Shown here one piece after another: positions 6,479 through 13,407 of a stretch of DNA of 19,319 nt. The stretch is from DASRWD01 sp044507975 (lineage in GTDB: Bacteria > Deinococcota > Deinococci > Deinococcales > Trueperaceae): assembly GCA_044507975.1 (NCBI GenBank), contig JBIQIQ010000036.1:1-19319 (forward strand). Reading direction: 5' to 3'. The position numbers and the translations under genes are program-made. The notes below the pieces were generated by a model, which was not told the origin of the DNA, did no database searches, and saw only the letters and a program-made list of their open reading frames with translations. Every line of letters begins with the position of its first letter. The first letter of the stretch is position 1.

Positions 6479-7654
6479 ATGTCAGCCGGGCGCCTTCTTC
6501 TCCTCGTTCCGATCTTCGCCTTGGTGGCCTCCGTAGCCTCCGCCCAAACCGTCAACGTCCAACCCGGGGATACCCTCTGGAGCATCGCCAAGCGCGCCGG
6601 CACCGACGTCGCTACCTTGCGACAACTCAACGGGATCTCGGGCGATCAACTGCGTCCGGGTCAAGTCCTGAAGATCCCAGGGGCCGTGGAGACCAACTCC
6701 GCGGCCCCTCGAACCGTCACGGTCAGGGCGGGCGACACCCTCTACGACATCGCCCTCGCCAACCGCATCAGCGTCTCCGACCTGATCGCCTTCAACGACC
6801 TCGACGGCACGATGATCCATCCCGGCCAGGAGCTTCAGCTCGACGCCGGCGACAAGGAGCTCGAGCCGCTCGTGGTCGAGGTCGTCAGCGGCGACAGCCT
6901 CTGGTCGATCGCGCGCGCCTACGGCTCTACGGCCCAGGACATCGCCGACGCCAACGGCATCACTCTGGCCGCGGTGCTGAACCCCGGCCACCGGCTGGTC
7001 GTGCCCGGCCAGTACGGCGTGGGCAGCCGCGACGTCGGTGGCGCCGTGCCTCAGACGATCACGGTGCAGCCTGGCCAGACCCTCTGGAACCTCGCCTCGG
7101 CCCACAACACCACCGTCGCCGCCATCGTGAGCGCCAACGGCCTCAGGGGCGAGAGGATCTTCGCCGGGCAGCAGCTCCGGATCCTGCCGGGCAGCGAGGT
7201 CGCGGCCGGGCGCGCGCTCACGAGCCCGCCGCCACCGGCCGCCCCGTCGGCCGCTGCCGGAGCCATGCGCTGGCCGCTCGTCGGCACGATCACCTCGCGC
7301 TTCGGCTACCGCTCCCTGCGCATCGCGGGCTCGAACTGGCACAACGGCCTGGACATCAACGGCAACACTGGCGACCCGATCGTCGCCGCCGTCGGCGGCA
7401 TCGTGAAGGTGTCCGGCTGGCAGGGCGGCTACGGCAACCTGGTCGTCATCGAGAACGGCAACACCGAGTACTACTACGCTCACGCCTCCAAGCTCCTCGT
7501 CGAGGTGGGGGACGTCGTGCAGCCTGGCGACACGATCGCCCTGGTCGGCAGCACGGGCAACTCGACGGGAGCGCACCTCCACTTCGAGGTGCGGGTCGAC
7601 GGCGAGTCGGTGGACCCGCTGCCCATCCTCCAGACCTCCGCGCATCAGCACTGA
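6479..7654 (+). CDS. Secreted LysM-repeat M23 metallopeptidase
   Basis: A 391-residue peptidoglycan hydrolase acting outside the inner membrane. A signal peptide (about 1-22, cleavage after ASA) is followed by four LysM wall-binding modules near residues 25-67, 79-122, 132-176 and 193-236. Then come an Ala/Pro linker (about 245-262) and an M23 (LytM) endopeptidase domain to about 385. Zinc and catalytic residues are intact: H288 and D292 (HNGLD), H335 (YYAH), and H366 and H368 (AHLHFE). It should therefore be an active enzyme, not a degenerate EnvC/NlpD-type activator. ATG 6479 is preferred over an in-frame TTG at 6470 because it gives a clean signal peptide and lies 8 nt after a TATGTT -10. 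It probably works in wall turnover or daughter-cell separation. Confidence 0.95.
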   Translation: MSAGRLLLLVPIFALVASVASAQTVNVQPGDTLWSIAKRAGTDVATLRQLNGISGDQLRPGQVLKIPGAVETNSAAPRTVTVRAGDTLYDIALANRISVSDLIAFNDLDGTMIHPGQELQLDAGDKELEPLVVEVVSGDSLWSIARAYGSTAQDIADANGITLAAVLNPGHRLVVPGQYGVGSRDVGGAVPQTITVQPGQTLWNLASAHNTTVAAIVSANGLRGERIFAGQQLRILPGSEVAAGRALTSPPPPAAPSAAAGAMRWPLVGTITSRFGYRSLRIAGSNWHNGLDINGNTGDPIVAAVGGIVKVSGWQGGYGNLVVIENGNTEYYYAHASKLLVEVGDVVQPGDTIALVGSTGNSTGAHLHFEVRVDGESVDPLPILQTSAHQH

Positions 7655-7709
7655 AGCCGCGCCCGACGGACGCTCTCAGGGCCGCTAGGTCGGAACGCGA
7701 GGACACGCC

Positions 7710-8501
7710 GTGCGCCTTGTCGTCGTAGGCGACGTACACGTACAAGCCGACAAGCTCTGGCGCATGCTCCGCGAGGCCGGACTGGCCGACGAGCGCAACA
7801 AGCCCACCGATGAGCTGCGCGAGGGCGACGTCAAGCTCGTCCTCCTCGGTGACCTCGTTCACCCCAAGAGCCGCGAGCGCTACGCGGACCTCATCAACGT
7901 CAGGCGCTACGACGAGTACAACCCGCGCCACCTGGCGCGCGCCGAGCAGGCCCAGGAAGCGTTCCTCCGCGAGGTCAAGGGGTTCCAGGACCGGGTGCCG
8001 GGCGACCGCATGGTCATCATCATGGGCAACCACGACTACAACGCGGTGACCCAGGACCAAGGCCCACTCCGCACCGACGACGTCGCTCACCTCGAGTGGA
8101 AGCCGGGCCATGGCGAGCCCATGGACCCGGAGCTGAGGGCGTGGATCCAGGAGTGGCCGTACGAGGTCGTGGTCGACGGCCTGCACCTCGCCCACGTCGG
8201 ACCGCTCCCCGAGCACAACACCTACGACCAGGGCTTCTACCTCGAGAACCGGCGGCGTTGGATCCAGGACGACCGCGACTACCTCGAGGGCACCGAGCAT
8301 CGACTCGGCATCTACGGGCACACGCCGGTGCGCGGCGGCGTCAACGTGGCGTCGCAGGGACGCGCGCTGCTCCTCGACGCCAGCGGCCACAAGGACGAGT
8401 ACGTCTACCTCGACGTTCAGATCAGCGAGGCAGGCTACCGGCTGCGGCTCCGGGGGCTGTTCTTCGACGAGATGGTCCCCCGCGAGGCCGCGGAGGGCTG
8501 A
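7710..8501 (+). CDS. Calcineurin-like metallophosphatase
   Basis: A 263-residue cytoplasmic metallophosphoesterase. Motifs in order are GDVH (D8, H10), LGDLVHP (D48), GNHD (N107, H108, D109), LAHVGP (about H162) and YGHTPVRGG (H204), which together supply a dinuclear metal centre. The second motif reads GDLVHP, not the GDxVDRG of classical PPP Ser/Thr phosphatases. The substrate is therefore open: phosphoprotein, dinucleoside polyphosphate and cyclic nucleotide are all possible. The region between motifs two and three is long and charged. The GTG start at 7710 has a GAGGA Shine-Dalgarno-like stretch about 7 nt upstream. It follows the LysM peptidase by 55 nt without an obvious terminator, so read-through is possible. 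It converges on the GH19 gene. Confidence 0.88.
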   Translation: MRLVVVGDVHVQADKLWRMLREAGLADERNKPTDELREGDVKLVLLGDLVHPKSRERYADLINVRRYDEYNPRHLARAEQAQEAFLREVKGFQDRVPGDRMVIIMGNHDYNAVTQDQGPLRTDDVAHLEWKPGHGEPMDPELRAWIQEWPYEVVVDGLHLAHVGPLPEHNTYDQGFYLENRRRWIQDDRDYLEGTEHRLGIYGHTPVRGGVNVASQGRALLLDASGHKDEYVYLDVQISEAGYRLRLRGLFFDEMVPREAAEG

Positions 8502-8524
8502 GGCGCCCGCCGGCCCGAGGGACT

Positions 8525-9325
8525 TCAGGCCTGCGCGTCGGGCGACGAGAGGGCGGCCTTCGCGGCGCCGAGCAGCCGTATGCGCTGCTCGAGGCCGTGC
8601 CTACCGCCGTTGACGGCCTCGGTCACCGCGACGACGTCGTCGGCGTCGCACAGCTCGTTGATGCCGCGCGACCGCCAGTACCAACCCGCCGCCAGCGCGG
8701 CGAGGCGCGGCGTCGCCAGCAGGTCCGGCTCCGCCTCGAGGTCCGTCCCCAGGAACCAGCCGACGTCGCGGTACGTGGCCCGACCGGTGACCTGGAGGAT
8801 CCCCCGTCCGCGGAAGCGCCAGCCGTCGCCCGAGCTCTCCGGGCCGTTGCCCATGCGGTCGGCGTAGACGTAGTTGGCGATCCTCTCCGGCTGCCGCGCG
8901 TAGGCCGCCGCCCGCTCGGCGTCGAAGCGGCTCGGCCAGGTGGCCAGCAGGCCCGGGGCTCCGTAGTTCAGGTTCTCGACGAGGGCCGTGTACAGGGCCG
9001 ACTCGTGAGCGGTCTGCGCCAGGAAGTGGGCGATCCGCAGGGGCGTGGTGATGTCGAACTCCCGGCAAGCCTCGTCGAGCGGCCCTCGGAAAGTGTCGGC
9101 GGCCGCCTCCACGACCGCGGCCAGCACGCCCAGGCCGACCAGGCGGCCGTCCCCCGACCCCTCGCCCTCCTGGGGCGGCGCGCCGGGCGCCGGAGGCGCG
9201 AACCCGCGCTCGCGCTCGCCGCGCGCCCGCTCGGCGCCCAAGGCGTCCCGCAACGCCACCATGCGCGCCGCGACGTCCTCGGTCCGGTCGCGCGCCTCTC
9301 CCTTGGAACCTTCTGCGTGTTCCAC
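8525..9325 (-). CDS. GH19 chitinase/lysozyme-like glycoside hydrolase
   Basis: A 266-residue protein with a glycoside hydrolase family 19 domain (about residues 60-258). Family members cut chitin or peptidoglycan glycan strands. Visible signatures are HFLAQTAHES with putative acid E108, the GRGILQVTG segment (173-181), WYWRSRG (215-221) and the late AVNGG..GLEQR segment (237-248). The N-terminus has a charged helical part (about 8-40) and a Pro/Gly linker (41-60), with no signal peptide or membrane helix. Such an enzyme would need lysis or an unknown export route. GTG 9325 was chosen because GGAGG precedes it by 4 nt. An upstream in-frame TTG at 9364 falls inside the TAGATT -10-like element. 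No phage genes surround it. Confidence 0.85.
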   Translation of the reverse strand: MEHAEGSKGEARDRTEDVAARMVALRDALGAERARGERERGFAPPAPGAPPQEGEGSGDGRLVGLGVLAAVVEAAADTFRGPLDEACREFDITTPLRIAHFLAQTAHESALYTALVENLNYGAPGLLATWPSRFDAERAAAYARQPERIANYVYADRMGNGPESSGDGWRFRGRGILQVTGRATYRDVGWFLGTDLEAEPDLLATPRLAALAAGWYWRSRGINELCDADDVVAVTEAVNGGRHGLEQRIRLLGAAKAALSSPDAQA

Positions 9326-9362
9326 GTCGCCTCCGCCAGGGTCGTCCGACCGTGGTGAGCGC

Positions 9363-9368
9363 AATCTA
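9363..9368 (-). promoter_or_regulatory. -10-like element of the GH19 gene
   Basis: TAGATT on the minus strand, 37 nt before the GTG at 9325. This leaves room for a short leader carrying the GGAGG ribosome binding site. It argues against the TTG at 9364 as start codon. Confidence 0.4.
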
Positions 9369-9441
9369 GTGCCGGGCGGCGGCGGTTGCCAGTGGGGCGC
9401 CGGGACACCGGGCGCGACGACCGGCTCTCATGCACTGACCC

Positions 9442-9461
9442 TATCTTCAGTCCGGAGGTGG
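9442..9461 (+). promoter_or_regulatory. -10 element and ribosome binding site of the DUF1269 gene
   Basis: TATCTT (9442-9447) is followed closely by a strong Shine-Dalgarno GGAGGTG (9454-9460) and the ATG at 9465. Unlike several neighbours, this gene has a short leader with a ribosome binding site. No clear -35 is seen. Confidence 0.5.
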
Positions 9462-9464
9462 GGT

Positions 9465-9986
9465 ATGGCATCACTCACGGTGTGGCGGTTCGACGATCCG
9501 GGCAAAGCGGCTCAAGCGCTCGACAGCCTGCGGGAGATGCAGAAGCAGGAGCTGGTCAAGGTGTCCGACGCAGCGGTGATCACCTGGCCCGCGGAGAAGC
9601 AGGCGCCCCGCGTCCAGCAGGCCGTCAACCTCGTAGGCGCCGGCGCGCTCGGAGGCACCTTCTGGGGCATGCTGATCGGCCTGATCTTCCTCATGCCCTT
9701 GCTGGGAGCGGCGGTCGGCGCGGCCGCGGGGGCGATCGGCGGCGCGCTCGGCGACTTCGGCATCGACGACGACTTCATCAAGCAGATGCGCGACAAGGTG
9801 ACGCCCGGCACCTCGGCGCTGGTGGTGCTGGCCGCCACGCAGGCTCCGGACCGCGTGGCCGATCAGCTCCGGCACCTCGCGCCGGAGCTGATCACGACGA
9901 ACCTGTCGAACGAGAGCGAGCAGCGGCTCCGGGACCTCTTCGAGAACGACCAGCCCTGGCTGACCGGCCAGCAGCAAGGCGCCTGA
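9465..9986 (+). CDS. DUF1269 family membrane protein
   Basis: A 173-residue protein matching the DUF1269 family, whose function is unknown. The N-terminal part (about 1-55) has a small alpha/beta character with a DPGKAAQALDSLREM helix. A Gly/Ala-rich hydrophobic hairpin (about 58-97), full of GxxxG-type spacing, probably inserts in the membrane. A further soluble part (about 100-165) contains TPGTSALVVLA, a stretch typical of the family, and an acidic C-terminus. Family members are often found among stress-responsive or membrane-quality genes, but nothing here fixes a role. The start is supported by GGAGGTG 4 nt upstream. It is divergent from GH19 and convergent with the SRPBCC gene. Confidence 0.85.
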   Translation: MASLTVWRFDDPGKAAQALDSLREMQKQELVKVSDAAVITWPAEKQAPRVQQAVNLVGAGALGGTFWGMLIGLIFLMPLLGAAVGAAAGAIGGALGDFGIDDDFIKQMRDKVTPGTSALVVLAATQAPDRVADQLRHLAPELITTNLSNESEQRLRDLFENDQPWLTGQQQGA

Positions 9987-9993
9987 GGCTTAC

Positions 9994-10022
9994 GGCCTGG
10001 GCGCCGGGCCGGCGCTCAGGCC
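9994..10022. terminator. Strong hairpin between convergent genes, likely bidirectional terminator
   Basis: A 13-bp stem (9994-10006 with 10010-10022, one G-T wobble) with a 3-nt loop lies 7 nt after the DUF1269 stop. It spans the stop codon of the convergent SRPBCC gene (10016-10018). No T-run follows on either side. The symmetry and position suggest it ends transcription from both directions. Confidence 0.6.
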
Positions 10023-10501
10023 TCCCCTGAAGCGAGCAGCTCGGCGAGCTGGTCCGCGCAGGTCCCCCAGCCCTCGTGGAAGCCCATCTGCACGTGCTGG
10101 TCGTAGGCCTCCTGCGACCAGTGCAGGACGCGGTACGTCGCCTTGGTCTTGCCGTCGCCGAGTTCCTCGAAGCTGAGGTCCATCGTCATGAAGGGCTGCG
10201 GCGACGGCTGCCAGGCGCTCACGTACGCGTCGGTGGTCACCAGGCGGCGGTTCGGGACGACCTCGAGGTAGACGCCGGGGTTGGGGTAGTCCTTGCCGTC
10301 GGGCCCACGCATGACGATCATGCAGGCGCCGCCGGGCCGCACGTCCAGGTCGGCCACCGGCGTCGTGAACGGCTTGGGCGCGAACCACTTCTTGAGGACC
10401 TCGGGGTCGGTCCACGCGCGGAAGACGCGGTCGGGCGTGGCGTCGAAGACGCGTTCGAGCACGAGCTCGTAGCCGGTGTTCTGTGCGGCGGTATCGGTCA
10501 T
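10016..10501 (-). CDS. SRPBCC/AHSA1-domain protein
   Basis: A 161-residue protein of the START/Bet v1-like SRPBCC superfamily, AHSA1 (Aha1 C-terminal-like) group. These form a helix-grip cavity that binds hydrophobic ligands. Typical features are ELVLERVFDATPDRVFRAWTDPE (about 12-34), KKWFAP (37-42), DVRPGG (53-58), GVYLEVVPNRRLV (76-88) and the closing helix from about 131. The ligand is unknown. An SD-like GGGAG lies about 8 nt before the ATG at 10501. The gene follows the ArsR regulator by 41 nt on the same strand. ArsR-AHSA1 pairs of this kind are common in bacteria, where the regulator usually controls its partner. Confidence 0.92.
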   Translation of the reverse strand: MTDTAAQNTGYELVLERVFDATPDRVFRAWTDPEVLKKWFAPKPFTTPVADLDVRPGGACMIVMRGPDGKDYPNPGVYLEVVPNRRLVTTDAYVSAWQPSPQPFMTMDLSFEELGDGKTKATYRVLHWSQEAYDQHVQMGFHEGWGTCADQLAELLASGEA

Positions 10502-10542
10502 GGTTCCACTCCCTGTGGGGTAAGTCTCTGCTCCTGCCCGGT

Positions 10543-10878
10543 TCAGTTGGGCAGGTCTCCTGCTGTCCTCAGCAGCTCCTCCAACCGGTCCATACCTGCC
10601 TCCCATTCCTCGCGCCGCCCCCTCAGCCAGTGACCCGCCAGCTCGAGGCCTTGGGGCTCCAGGCGGCACGGCCGCGTCTGACCGACGCGACCGCGGGTGA
10701 TTAGGCCGGCGCGCTCGAGCACCTTGAGGTGCCGGGAGACCGCGGGCAGGCTGATGTCCAGCGGCGCCGCCAGCTCGTTCACCGTGGCCTCGCCCCGCGC
10801 GAGGCGCGTGAGGATCGCGCGGCGGCTCGGGTCGGCGAGAGCGGCGAAGGTGAGGCTGAGCTGGTCGGTGACGGGCAC
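10543..10878 (-). CDS. ArsR family winged-helix transcriptional regulator
   Basis: A 111-residue regulator with a winged helix-turn-helix across about residues 8-75. It has the FAALADPSRRAIL opening (11-23), the first HTH helix around NELAAPL (34-40), and a recognition helix around LPAVSRHLKVLERAGLI (44-60). The ELCVCDL metal-binding motif of ArsR/SmtB is absent and only one Cys (C71) is present, so it is probably not a metal sensor. The start is GTG 10878, with a strong GAGGAGG ribosome binding site at 10887-10893, 8 nt upstream. It is the first gene of a two-gene operon with the SRPBCC protein. Its promoter overlaps a palindrome that is likely its own operator. Confidence 0.93.
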   Translation of the reverse strand: MPVTDQLSLTFAALADPSRRAILTRLARGEATVNELAAPLDISLPAVSRHLKVLERAGLITRGRVGQTRPCRLEPQGLELAGHWLRGRREEWEAGMDRLEELLRTAGDLPN

Positions 10879-10894
10879 CTATTTAACCTCCTCG

Positions 10895-10918
10895 TTAGTT
10901 AACGTGGTGGTTAACTTA
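10895..10918. promoter_or_regulatory. Palindromic operator, probably for the ArsR regulator
   Basis: TTAGTTAAC and GTTAACTTA are near-perfect inverted arms (8 of 9 bases) separated by GTGGTG. The palindrome covers the -10 and the likely transcription start of the arsR operon. The A/T-rich arms stand out in this GC-rich sequence. Autoregulation by the ArsR protein is inferred from position. Confidence 0.6.
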
Positions 10919-10941
10919 CTCGCGGAGGCAGGACCTGTCAA
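10913..10941 (-). promoter_or_regulatory. arsR operon promoter
   Basis: On the minus strand a consensus TTGACA (10941-10936) is followed by a 17-nt spacer and TAAGTT (10918-10913). This is the best sigma-70-type promoter in the window. Its -10 lies inside the palindromic operator. Confidence 0.7.
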
Positions 10942-10962
10942 GCCCTGGCCCAGCGGCTCGAC

Positions 10963-10978
10963 CGAGCGTCAGCGCTCG
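10963..10978 (-). terminator. Short hairpin at the end of the DUF3048/TonB-like gene
   Basis: A 6-bp stem (10963-10968 with 10973-10978) with loop TCAG spans the stop codon at 10969-10971, just upstream of the arsR promoter. It is a weak candidate terminator, with no T-run. Confidence 0.3.
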
Positions 10979-12990
10979 ACGCGCGTCTGGTAGTTCTGCC
11001 CCAGCACCACCCAGGTCCGGAGCTTGGCGAGGTCGACCCGCTGGCCAGCGTCGCTCACGAAGCTGACGCCGACGCCGTCGACGACCTCCCAGGTGCCGTC
11101 GACCGCCCTCCCGTTGAGGTAGAGGGTCGCGGCGCCGGAGCGCATGGGGATGTAGAGGCGCCCGGCGTCGTCGTCAGGGATCGGCACGACCTGGACGTGG
11201 CCCACCAGCACGGCCTGCATCTCGAGCACCTGACCGTCGGGCTGGACGGCCGGCTCGCCCGCGCGCACCCAGCGGTAGCGCCCGGTCACCTCGTTGTAGC
11301 GGAAGCCGCTCGTGTAGGCGCCGTAGCTGGCGGTGACCTCGGCCACCTCACGGGCCTCCGCGGAGGGGCTGTAGATCGCGTTCGCCACGAGCCGCACGCG
11401 CTCCGGCGCGATGCGGGCGACCGCGGCCCTCAGGTCGTTCCCGACCGAGTAGAGGTTGTACGGAGCGGAGCGGTCGCCGGCGCGGGCGAACAGGTCGCCC
11501 GAGGTGTACGCGTTCAGCGTCGGCACGCTGGCGCCGGCGATGGCGACCATCGCATCGGGCGAGCCGCCGTCGTGCACGAGCACGGCCTCGCTGCGCTGCG
11601 CGAGGTCGACGAAGTACGGCCTGGCGCTGCGCACCGGCCCGACGCGCGCGGCGTCCTGGGCGTCGAAGAAGGCCAGCAGCCTGGTGATGCCGCCCTCGAC
11701 CGGCAGCTCGACGATCATGCTCGCCTGCGCCAGACCGCTCTGCGGGTAGCCGTTGGCGTTGTCGATCACGACGGCCAGCGCGCGGTCGCGCTGCTCTGAG
11801 AGCGGCGGCGGAGAGGGCGGCTGCCGAGCGCCATCGCCGGCGCCTACGCCGTCGGGACCGCCGGCCAAGCCGCGCGCGGCGATGCTCGCGTCGGGGTCGG
11901 GAGGCCCGGCCTGACCCGGCGTCAGGGCGTTGCCGCCCGGCGGCCGCGGCGACTCCACCGTGGCCTGCACGTCGGTCGCGCCCTCCGCAACGGCCCCGGC
12001 CTGCGGCGCTCCCGGCGCCTGCGGCCCCGTGACCGTGGCCCGCAGCTGCGGGGTGGCGAGCGGCCGCGGACGCGCGACCTGCACCGAGGGCGTCACGTCG
12101 AGCGGCACCCCGCTGCCGACGACGGCGCTCACCGTCGGCTCGGCGAGGCGGCGCGCGCCGGACACGCTGGCGCTCGCGCCCTCGGCCGACAGGCTGACGG
12201 ACGAGCCCACGGCCGCGGTGGCGCTGCTGGCGTCGAGCCTCACGGCCTGCGACACCGACGCGCTCACCTGCGGCGAGGTGAGCGCGACCGACGTCGAGAC
12301 CTCCGCCTGAGCGGCCGGCGCCTGGAGCTGCACCGGCTGCGCCACGGCAGCCGACGCGTCGGGCGCGGTGACCTCGCGGGCCTGGGCCGTGCTGGCCGCC
12401 GGCGCCAGGGCCAGGGCGCGCGACTCCGAGACCTGCACCTGGAGCTGGGGCTCAGGGATCGTGATCGGCGCCGGGATCTCGCGGTTGGCGAGCACCTCGA
12501 GCTCGACCTCTGGCAGCTGGCTGGCTGGCGCCTCGGCCACGGGCAGGCTGGGCGCCTCCGTCGCGACCTCCTGCAGCTGGGGCGGAGGCGGCGTGACCTC
12601 CTCCTCCACCACCGGTGCGGGCTCTGGCGCGGCCTGCGCAGCGGGCGGGGCCTCGGGCGCCGGAGGCTGCACGGTCACCTGCTCCAGCACCTCCGAGGTC
12701 GTCTCCTGCTGCGGGGCGCTCAAGGCCTGTGGGTCGCCGGCCTCGGTGGACGCGACCTGCGGCTCCGGCGCCTCCACCGTCGGCGCCTCGGCGGTGGCGG
12801 CCTCCGTGTACTCCTCCGAGAACGCCGGCGTGCCGACGTCGATGACGATGAAGGTCGGGAGCGGCTCCGGCTGCGGCCGCGTGACGATGTAGATGAGCAC
12901 CAACAGCGCCGCCAGGTGCAGGATCAGGGACAGCAGCGCGGCGCGCCGCTTGTCACGGTCCTCCCAGAGCCTCGCTGCCTGCGCCGACAT
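10969..12990 (-). CDS. TonB-like anchor, repeat stalk and DUF3048 domain fusion protein
   Basis: A 673-residue inner-membrane-anchored periplasmic protein. Residues 1-17 are cytoplasmic and basic. Residues 18-36 form one membrane helix with the TonB signature SxxxH (S21, H25), plus L32 and Y34 at the positions of E. coli TonB L27 and Y29. Residues 37-180 are rich in Pro, Glu and Ala, as in the TonB periplasmic spanner. Residues about 159-327 form tandem 15-residue repeats, and 328-396 is a Gly/Pro linker. Residues 397-673 match DUF3048 (YerB-like): VVIDNANGYPQSGL, VEGGITR, VGPVRSARPYF, LVHDGGSP and a C-terminal beta-rich part. No TonB C-terminal domain is present. The ATG lies 6 nt after the exbD stop, so the protein is probably driven by the ExbB-ExbD motor. 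The DUF3048 function is unknown. Confidence 0.85.
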   Translation of the reverse strand: MSAQAARLWEDRDKRRAALLSLILHLAALLVLIYIVTRPQPEPLPTFIVIDVGTPAFSEEYTEAATAEAPTVEAPEPQVASTEAGDPQALSAPQQETTSEVLEQVTVQPPAPEAPPAAQAAPEPAPVVEEEVTPPPPQLQEVATEAPSLPVAEAPASQLPEVELEVLANREIPAPITIPEPQLQVQVSESRALALAPAASTAQAREVTAPDASAAVAQPVQLQAPAAQAEVSTSVALTSPQVSASVSQAVRLDASSATAAVGSSVSLSAEGASASVSGARRLAEPTVSAVVGSGVPLDVTPSVQVARPRPLATPQLRATVTGPQAPGAPQAGAVAEGATDVQATVESPRPPGGNALTPGQAGPPDPDASIAARGLAGGPDGVGAGDGARQPPSPPPLSEQRDRALAVVIDNANGYPQSGLAQASMIVELPVEGGITRLLAFFDAQDAARVGPVRSARPYFVDLAQRSEAVLVHDGGSPDAMVAIAGASVPTLNAYTSGDLFARAGDRSAPYNLYSVGNDLRAAVARIAPERVRLVANAIYSPSAEAREVAEVTASYGAYTSGFRYNEVTGRYRWVRAGEPAVQPDGQVLEMQAVLVGHVQVVPIPDDDAGRLYIPMRSGAATLYLNGRAVDGTWEVVDGVGVSFVSDAGQRVDLAKLRTWVVLGQNYQTRVER
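12010..12453 (-). repeat. Tandem 15-residue (45-bp) coding repeats in the stalk
   Basis: Residues 180-327 of the TonB-like/DUF3048 protein divide into ten units of 14-15 residues. Most have Val at position 8 and Leu at position 14, and several have Val or Arg at 12. Clear units start at residues 180, 209, 224, 239, 254, 269 and 284. Shorter or degenerate units start at 195, 299 and 313. A further matching unit lies at 159-173. The small-residue, alternating hydrophobic pattern suggests a beta-type or extended stalk. Confidence 0.65.
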
Positions 12991-12996
12991 CTACGC

Positions 12997-13407
12997 CTAC
13001 CCGCCCGTAGCGATGACGATGCGCTCTGCGCCCGCCTGCCTGAGGAGGTCCATGATACGAACGGCCTTGCCGTGCTGCGCGGAGCTGTCGGCGCGAAGGA
13101 CGACGGCGGTGTGGCCCGTCTGCTCGAGCGCCTGGCGCACCAGCCCGGCCAGCTCGGCCTCCGACACCTCCGCTCCACCGAAGAAGACCTCGCCGAGGCC
13201 GTTGATCGTCACCGTGGGGAGCTCGCTCGGGGACGAGACCGCGGTCTGCGCCTCCGGCAGGTCGACGGGCAGCGCGGACTCGACGGTGATGAAGGTCATC
13301 GTCAGCATGAAAAAGATGATCAGCAGGAACACGACGTCGACCATCGGCGTCAGGTCGATGGTGGCGTTCGTCGTCAGCGACCGCCTCCTGCTCCGGCGCA
13401 ACACCAT
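12997..13407 (-). CDS. exbD: ExbD/TolR family biopolymer transport protein
   Basis: A 136-residue motor subunit with a short basic cytoplasmic N-terminus (1-12), one membrane helix (about 22-40) and a periplasmic ExbD/TolR domain. The protonatable Asp needed for proton-driven coupling is D24 in TPMVDVVFLL, the counterpart of D25 in E. coli ExbD and D23 in TolR. The periplasmic part shows the usual VTING...ELAGLV...VVLRAD...VRIMDLLRQAG pattern. The ATG overlaps the exbB stop (TGATG), and the TonB-like gene begins 6 nt after this stop. The three proteins are therefore made together. Exb and Tol roles cannot be separated by sequence. The partner protein has a TonB-type anchor, but no TolB or Pal gene is nearby. 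Confidence 0.95.
   Translation of the reverse strand: MVLRRSRRRSLTTNATIDLTPMVDVVFLLIIFFMLTMTFITVESALPVDLPEAQTAVSSPSELPTVTINGLGEVFFGGAEVSEAELAGLVRQALEQTGHTAVVLRADSSAQHGKAVRIMDLLRQAGAERIVIATGG

Noticed and set aside
8096..9358. 420-codon plus-strand open frame across the metallophosphatase end and GH19
   Set aside because: It overlaps two genes with recognisable domains in other frames, and its composition is that of a shadow frame.
8525..9986. GH19 plus DUF1269 membrane protein as a phage lysis cassette
   Set aside because: The two genes are divergent, not co-directional. DUF1269 is not a holin family, and no phage structural genes are nearby.
12010..12892. Repeat-rich DNA as a CRISPR array or satellite
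   Set aside because: The repetition is at the protein level, in frame within one gene, with diverged 45-bp units and no spacer-repeat structure.
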